Below are positions 60,935-64,000 of a DNA stretch of 64,000 nucleotides, piece after piece; the stretch's first letter is position 1; each line of letters begins with the position of its first letter. The notes beneath the pieces are model-generated. The model was not told the DNA's origin. It did no database searches and was given only the letters and a program-made list of their open reading frames with translations. Where the stretch lies: NCBI RefSeq assembly GCF_014842875.1, contig NZ_JACYXZ010000001.1:496001-560000 (forward strand), in the 5' to 3' direction. This DNA comes from Nocardioides donggukensis (lineage in GTDB: Bacteria; Actinomycetota; Actinomycetes; Propionibacteriales; Nocardioidaceae). Both the position numbers and the translations under genes were made by a program.

Positions 60935-62022
60935 CCGGGCGACGTCGGATCTGGGGGCTGGCGGCCGGCGCGGTCGGCGTGGCCCTCACCGGGACCGCGA
61001 TCGGCATCGCCCGGCAGCGGCACGTCATCGCGCGGCGCGACCGCGGAGAGGCCCGCTTCGGCTCGCTGCGCTCGGCCCCGGTTACCGTGGTCGCCGACGA
61101 CGGGGTGCCGTTGCACGTGGAGGTCGACGAGCTGCCGGCCGAGGCCGCGCGGGGTCGTCGCCGCCGGACGGTGGAGCCGTTCACGGTGGTCTTCGTGCAC
61201 GGCTACGCCCTCAGCCTCGACTGCTGGCACTTCCAGCGGGCCGGCTACCGGGGTCTGGTGCGCGCGGTCTACTACGACCAGCGCTCGCACGGCCGCTCGG
61301 GCCGGGCCCCGGACGGTCACGCCACCATCGACCACCTCGGCCAGGACCTGCGACGGGTGCTCGACGAGGTGGTGCCCGAGGGTCGGGTGGTGCTGGTCGG
61401 CCACTCGATGGGTGGCATGTCGGTGATCTCGCTGGCCGAGCAGCACCCCGAGCTGTTCGGTCACCGGATCACCGGCGTCGCCCTGATCTCGACCACCGCG
61501 GGTGGGCTGGCCCCGCACCGGATGGTGCTCCCGATGCTGCCGGAGGGCCTGAGCGGCCTGGGCGGCGACCTGGCGCACCGGCTGGTCGCCGCGCTCGCGC
61601 ACGGCGGACGCGCCGTCGACGGCCTGCGCCGCCTCGGCAAGGACATCGCCATGGTCGCCACGGACATGTTCGCCTTCGGCGACGACGTACCCCCCAGCTA
61701 CGTCGAGTTCGTCGACCGCATGCTGTCGGGGACGCCGTACGAGGTGCTCGCGGAGTTCTTCCCCAACTTCGCCGCGCTCGACAAGTTCGCCACCCTCAAC
61801 GCCCTCGAGCGGGTGCCCACCGTGATCGTGTGCGGCACCTCCGACCGGATGACACCGGTCGAGCACAGCCGGAAGCTGCACCGCCTGGTCGCCGGCTCCA
61901 CCCTGGTCGAGTGCCCCGGCGCCGGGCACATGGTGATCCTCGAGCGGCACGAACAGGTCAACGCCGCCCTGGACCAGTTGCTCGCCGCGGCCGCGGCGTA
62001 CGTCCCCTCGGAGCCCGAGTGA
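60931..62022 (+). CDS. Alpha/beta hydrolase
   Basis: The 363-residue protein has a membrane anchor or signal-like N-terminus (IWGLAAGAVGVALTGTAIGIA). The fold is clear: VVFVHGYALSLDCW (oxyanion loop), nucleophile Ser in VLVGHSMGGMSVISLA, Asp in CGTSDRMTPVEHS and His in CPGAGHMVILERH. The substrate is unknown. It is conserved between alr and tsaE in many actinobacteria. It overlaps alr and the next gene by 4 nt. Confidence 0.88.
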   Translation: MTGRRRIWGLAAGAVGVALTGTAIGIARQRHVIARRDRGEARFGSLRSAPVTVVADDGVPLHVEVDELPAEAARGRRRRTVEPFTVVFVHGYALSLDCWHFQRAGYRGLVRAVYYDQRSHGRSGRAPDGHATIDHLGQDLRRVLDEVVPEGRVVLVGHSMGGMSVISLAEQHPELFGHRITGVALISTTAGGLAPHRMVLPMLPEGLSGLGGDLAHRLVAALAHGGRAVDGLRRLGKDIAMVATDMFAFGDDVPPSYVEFVDRMLSGTPYEVLAEFFPNFAALDKFATLNALERVPTVIVCGTSDRMTPVEHSRKLHRLVAGSTLVECPGAGHMVILERHEQVNAALDQLLAAAAAYVPSEPE

Positions 62023-62951
62023 GCGACCTCGAGGTCTCGGTCGTCGGGGTCGAGGCGGCCGCGGCCGTCCACCAGGTGATCCAGGAGGCGTTCCGCGCCC
62101 GTCCGCCGATCGACCCGCCCGCCGACGCGCTGTCGGAGACGGTCGAGACGGTGGCCGAGGAGCTGGCGGCGTACGGCGGCGTGCTGGCGACGCTGCGCGG
62201 GGAGCCGGTCGGGTCGATGCTCTTCGACCACTCCGGGCCGGGCCTGATGCTGCGCCGGTTCGGCGTCGCCCCGACCGCGCAGGGGCACGGTGTGGCCAGC
62301 GGTCTGGTGCGGGTCGCGGAGGAGCACGCCCTGGCCAACGGCTACCACGGACTGCGGGTCAAGTCGCGGGTCGAGCTGCCGGAGTCGATCGCGTTCTGGG
62401 AGTACCACGGCTACACCCGCTCGGGCCGGGTCGGGGTGACGCTCCGGCTGGCCAAGGTCTTCCCGCGGCGCTACACCCTCGCGACCGCCGACGACGTCCG
62501 CGACTTCGGGGAGCGGCTCGCCGGGCTGCTCCGGGCCGGGGACCTGCTGCTGCTGAGCGGCGACCTGGGTGCCGGCAAGACCACCCTCACCCAGGGGATC
62601 GGCGCCGGGCTGGGGGTGCGCGGGCAGATCACCTCGCCGACCTTCGTCATCTCGCGGGTCCATCCCGGCCTGGACTCCGGCCCGCCGCTGGTGCACGTCG
62701 ACGCCTACCGGCTGGGCGGCATCGACGAGCTGGACGACCTCGACCTCGACACCTCGCTCACCGAGGCGGTCACGGTCGTGGAGTGGGGCGAGGACGTCGC
62801 CGAAAGCCTGGCCGACGAGCGCCTGGAGATCCGGATCGTCCGAGCACCCGGTGGCGAGCAGTCCCTCGACGACCACGACCCCCGCGACCTGGTGCTCCAG
62901 CCGGTCGGGCTGCGCTGGCTCGACTCCGGACTCGAGAGCCTCACCGGCTAG
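62019..62951 (+). CDS. tsaE: GNAT acetyltransferase fused to TsaE ATPase
   Basis: The 310-residue protein joins two domains. Residues 1-145 are GNAT (LRRFGVAPTAQGHGVASGLVRVAEEHALANGYHGL is the acetyl-CoA motif). Residues about 150-310 are TsaE: Walker A GDLGAGKTTLTQGIGAGLGV (about 181-200), QITSPTFVISRVHPG, HVDAYRLGGIDELDDLDLD and VVEWGED. TsaE is the ATPase needed for the t6A37 tRNA modification with TsaB and TsaD. The GNAT part's target is unknown; it is distinct from the RimI gene that follows. GTG overlaps the hydrolase stop. Confidence 0.9.
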   Translation: MSDLEVSVVGVEAAAAVHQVIQEAFRARPPIDPPADALSETVETVAEELAAYGGVLATLRGEPVGSMLFDHSGPGLMLRRFGVAPTAQGHGVASGLVRVAEEHALANGYHGLRVKSRVELPESIAFWEYHGYTRSGRVGVTLRLAKVFPRRYTLATADDVRDFGERLAGLLRAGDLLLLSGDLGAGKTTLTQGIGAGLGVRGQITSPTFVISRVHPGLDSGPPLVHVDAYRLGGIDELDDLDLDTSLTEAVTVVEWGEDVAESLADERLEIRIVRAPGGEQSLDDHDPRDLVLQPVGLRWLDSGLESLTG

Positions 62952-62954
62952 CCT
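62949..62954 (+). promoter_or_regulatory. -10 box TAGCCT overlapping the tsaE stop codon
   Basis: The TAG stop codon of the GNAT-TsaE gene forms the first three bases of TAGCCT, which is 6 nt before GTG 62961. tsaB may thus have its own leaderless mRNA inside the operon. Confidence 0.5.
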
Positions 62955-62960
62955 CGGACC

Positions 62961-63599
62961 GTGCTGCTCGCCCTCGACACCTCCTCGCCCCAGGTCAGCG
63001 TCGCGCTGGCCCGTGACGCCGACGTCCTCGACGAGGCCGCCTCGGAGCAGACGATGAAGCACGGCGAGCAGCTCGCGCCGATGGTCGCCGCGCTGCTCGA
63101 GCGCACCGGGACGGACCGCGGCGAGCTCACCGCGATCGCGGCCGGCGTCGGCCCGGGACCGTTCACCGGACTGCGGGTCGGGTTGGTCACCGCCCGGACC
63201 CTCGGGCACGTGCTCGGCATCCCGGTCTACGGCGTGTGCTCGCTCGACGTGCTCGCCGCCGAGGCGGTGCTCACCGGGGACGTGGCGGAGGACTTCGTCG
63301 TGGCGACCGACGCGCGGCGCCGCGAGGTCTACTGGGCGAGGTACGGACCCCGGGCGGAGCGGCTCACCGATCCCGCGGTCGACCGGCCGCTGGACGTCGA
63401 CTGGGCCGGCCCGGTCGTCGGGGAGGGGGCCTCGCTCTACCCGGCGACGTTCCCGCTGGGGCTGGCGCCGGAGCGGCCCTCCGCCGGCTGGCTGGCCCGG
63501 CTGGTCGCCGAGGAGCGGGCCACCCTGCTGGAGCCCGAGCCGATGTACCTGCGCCGCCCGGACGCGGTCGCCCCCGGGAAGCCGAAGTCGGTCTCGTGA
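62961..63599 (+). CDS. tsaB: t6A biosynthesis protein TsaB
   Basis: The 212-residue protein has the ASKHA-like TsaB fold: LLALDTSSPQVSVALARD, KHGEQLAPMVAALLERTG and GVGPGPFTGLRVGLVTARTLGHVLGIPVYGVCSLDVLA. It scaffolds TsaD and TsaE for threonylcarbamoylation of A37. Its stop overlaps the GTG of rimI. Confidence 0.94.
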   Translation: MLLALDTSSPQVSVALARDADVLDEAASEQTMKHGEQLAPMVAALLERTGTDRGELTAIAAGVGPGPFTGLRVGLVTARTLGHVLGIPVYGVCSLDVLAAEAVLTGDVAEDFVVATDARRREVYWARYGPRAERLTDPAVDRPLDVDWAGPVVGEGASLYPATFPLGLAPERPSAGWLARLVAEERATLLEPEPMYLRRPDAVAPGKPKSVS

Positions 63600-64000
63600 T
63601 CCGGCCCGCCGTCGACGCCGACCTCGCCGAGGTCGCCGTACTCGAGGCGTCGCTCTTCGGGGCCGACGCCTGGCCGGCGACGTCGCTGGCCGAGGAGCTC
63701 ACCGGGCCCGGCCGGACCGTGCTCGTCGCCGAGGAGGAGGGCGCCGTCGCGGGCTACGCGATCGGGATGCTGGCCGGCGACGTGGCCGACCTGCTGCGTC
63801 TGGGCGTGCACCCGCACCGGCAGCGGCGGGGCATCGCGGCCGCGCTCGTCGAGGACCTGCTCGCGCGGTGCCGGGCCGGCGGTGCTGAGCGGGTGCTGCT
63901 CGAGGTCTCCTCGGGGAACGACGCGGCGCTGGCGTTCTACGCCGCCGCCGGGTTCGCCCGGGTCGACGTGCGGGGGCGGTACTACCGTGACGGCTCGGAC
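63596..64000 (+). CDS. rimI: Ribosomal-protein-alanine N-acetyltransferase RimI, 3' end outside window
   Basis: The first 135 codons are present, nearly the whole domain. IRPAVDADLAEVAVLEASLF, LLRLGVHPHRQRRGIAAALVEDLLARC (acetyl-CoA loop RQRRGIA) and VLLEVSSGNDAALAFYAAAGFARVDVRGRYY are typical. In E. coli RimI acetylates the N-terminal Ala of S18. The tsaB-rimI order usually continues with tsaD. Confidence 0.92.
   Translation, partial: MIRPAVDADLAEVAVLEASLFGADAWPATSLAEELTGPGRTVLVAEEEGAVAGYAIGMLAGDVADLLRLGVHPHRQRRGIAAALVEDLLARCRAGGAERVLLEVSSGNDAALAFYAAAGFARVDVRGRYYRDGSD

Overview
The window is a high-GC chromosomal segment of an actinobacterium. Frequent GTG starts, leaderless promoters, actinobacterial families (DUF3027, DUF2530) and the gene order glmS-acpS-nnr-alr-tsaE-tsaB-rimI support this. 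Long ribosomal-protein tails and the absence of mycolate genes suggest the Propionibacteriales (a Nocardioides-like organism), but that placement is inference. No rRNA, tRNA, CRISPR array, prophage or transposase was seen.

Layout. 1-10.9 kb is a mixed region: a truncated secreted subtilase, a HAD-LarE fusion, a cold-shock protein, an MFS permease, DUF3027 and DUF2530 proteins, a purine permease, a GrpB-family protein and a MarR-MFS pair. 11.0-15.4 kb is the str operon (rpsL, rpsG, fusA, tuf). 15.5-18.5 kb separates it from S10 with trmB, a DUF3592 protein and a second subtilase. 18.8-31.3 kb is S10-spc (rpsJ to rplO) followed by secY, adk and map. A four-copy palindromic repeat and a luciferase-like oxidoreductase sit between map and infA. 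32.8-36.7 kb is the alpha operon (infA, rpmJ, rpsM, rpsK, rpsD, rpoA, rplQ), closed by a strong terminator. 36.8-48.5 kb is accessory and housekeeping: PfkB kinase, truA, a methyltransferase, a PAP2 enzyme, a TetR-SMR efflux pair, an ABC-F protein, a MASE1-PAS histidine kinase, an M43 metalloprotease, a MOSC protein and an acyl-CoA ligase. 48.8-52.8 kb has gltA divergent from rplM-rpsI-glmM. 52.8-64 kb has a frameshifted acetyltransferase gene, coaA, then glmS, acpS, an AbiEi/DUF559 gene, nnr, alr, an alpha/beta hydrolase, a GNAT-TsaE fusion, tsaB and the start of rimI.

Function. Most of the window builds and feeds the translation and secretion machinery: about 26 ribosomal proteins, EF-G, EF-Tu, IF-1, RNA polymerase alpha, SecY, MetAP, tRNA modification by TrmB, TruA and the Tsa proteins, and cell-wall precursor genes glmM, glmS and alr. 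Ribosomal operons contain several hairpins between genes that look like attenuators or processing sites.

Most interesting signals. (1) A 1.05-kb unit in which one AbiEi/DUF559 gene lies between two nearly identical 46-bp palindromes, inserted between acpS and nnr. (2) A 26-nt element shared by the rpsL and rpsJ leaders. (3) A cluster of four inverted and direct 21-bp repeats behind map. (4) A HAD phosphatase fused to a three-cysteine LarE. (5) A symmetrical A-B-A' alternative-hairpin element between rpoA and rplQ. (6) Many genes with a TANNNT box exactly 6-7 nt before the start codon, indicating leaderless mRNAs, several overlapped by palindromic operators.
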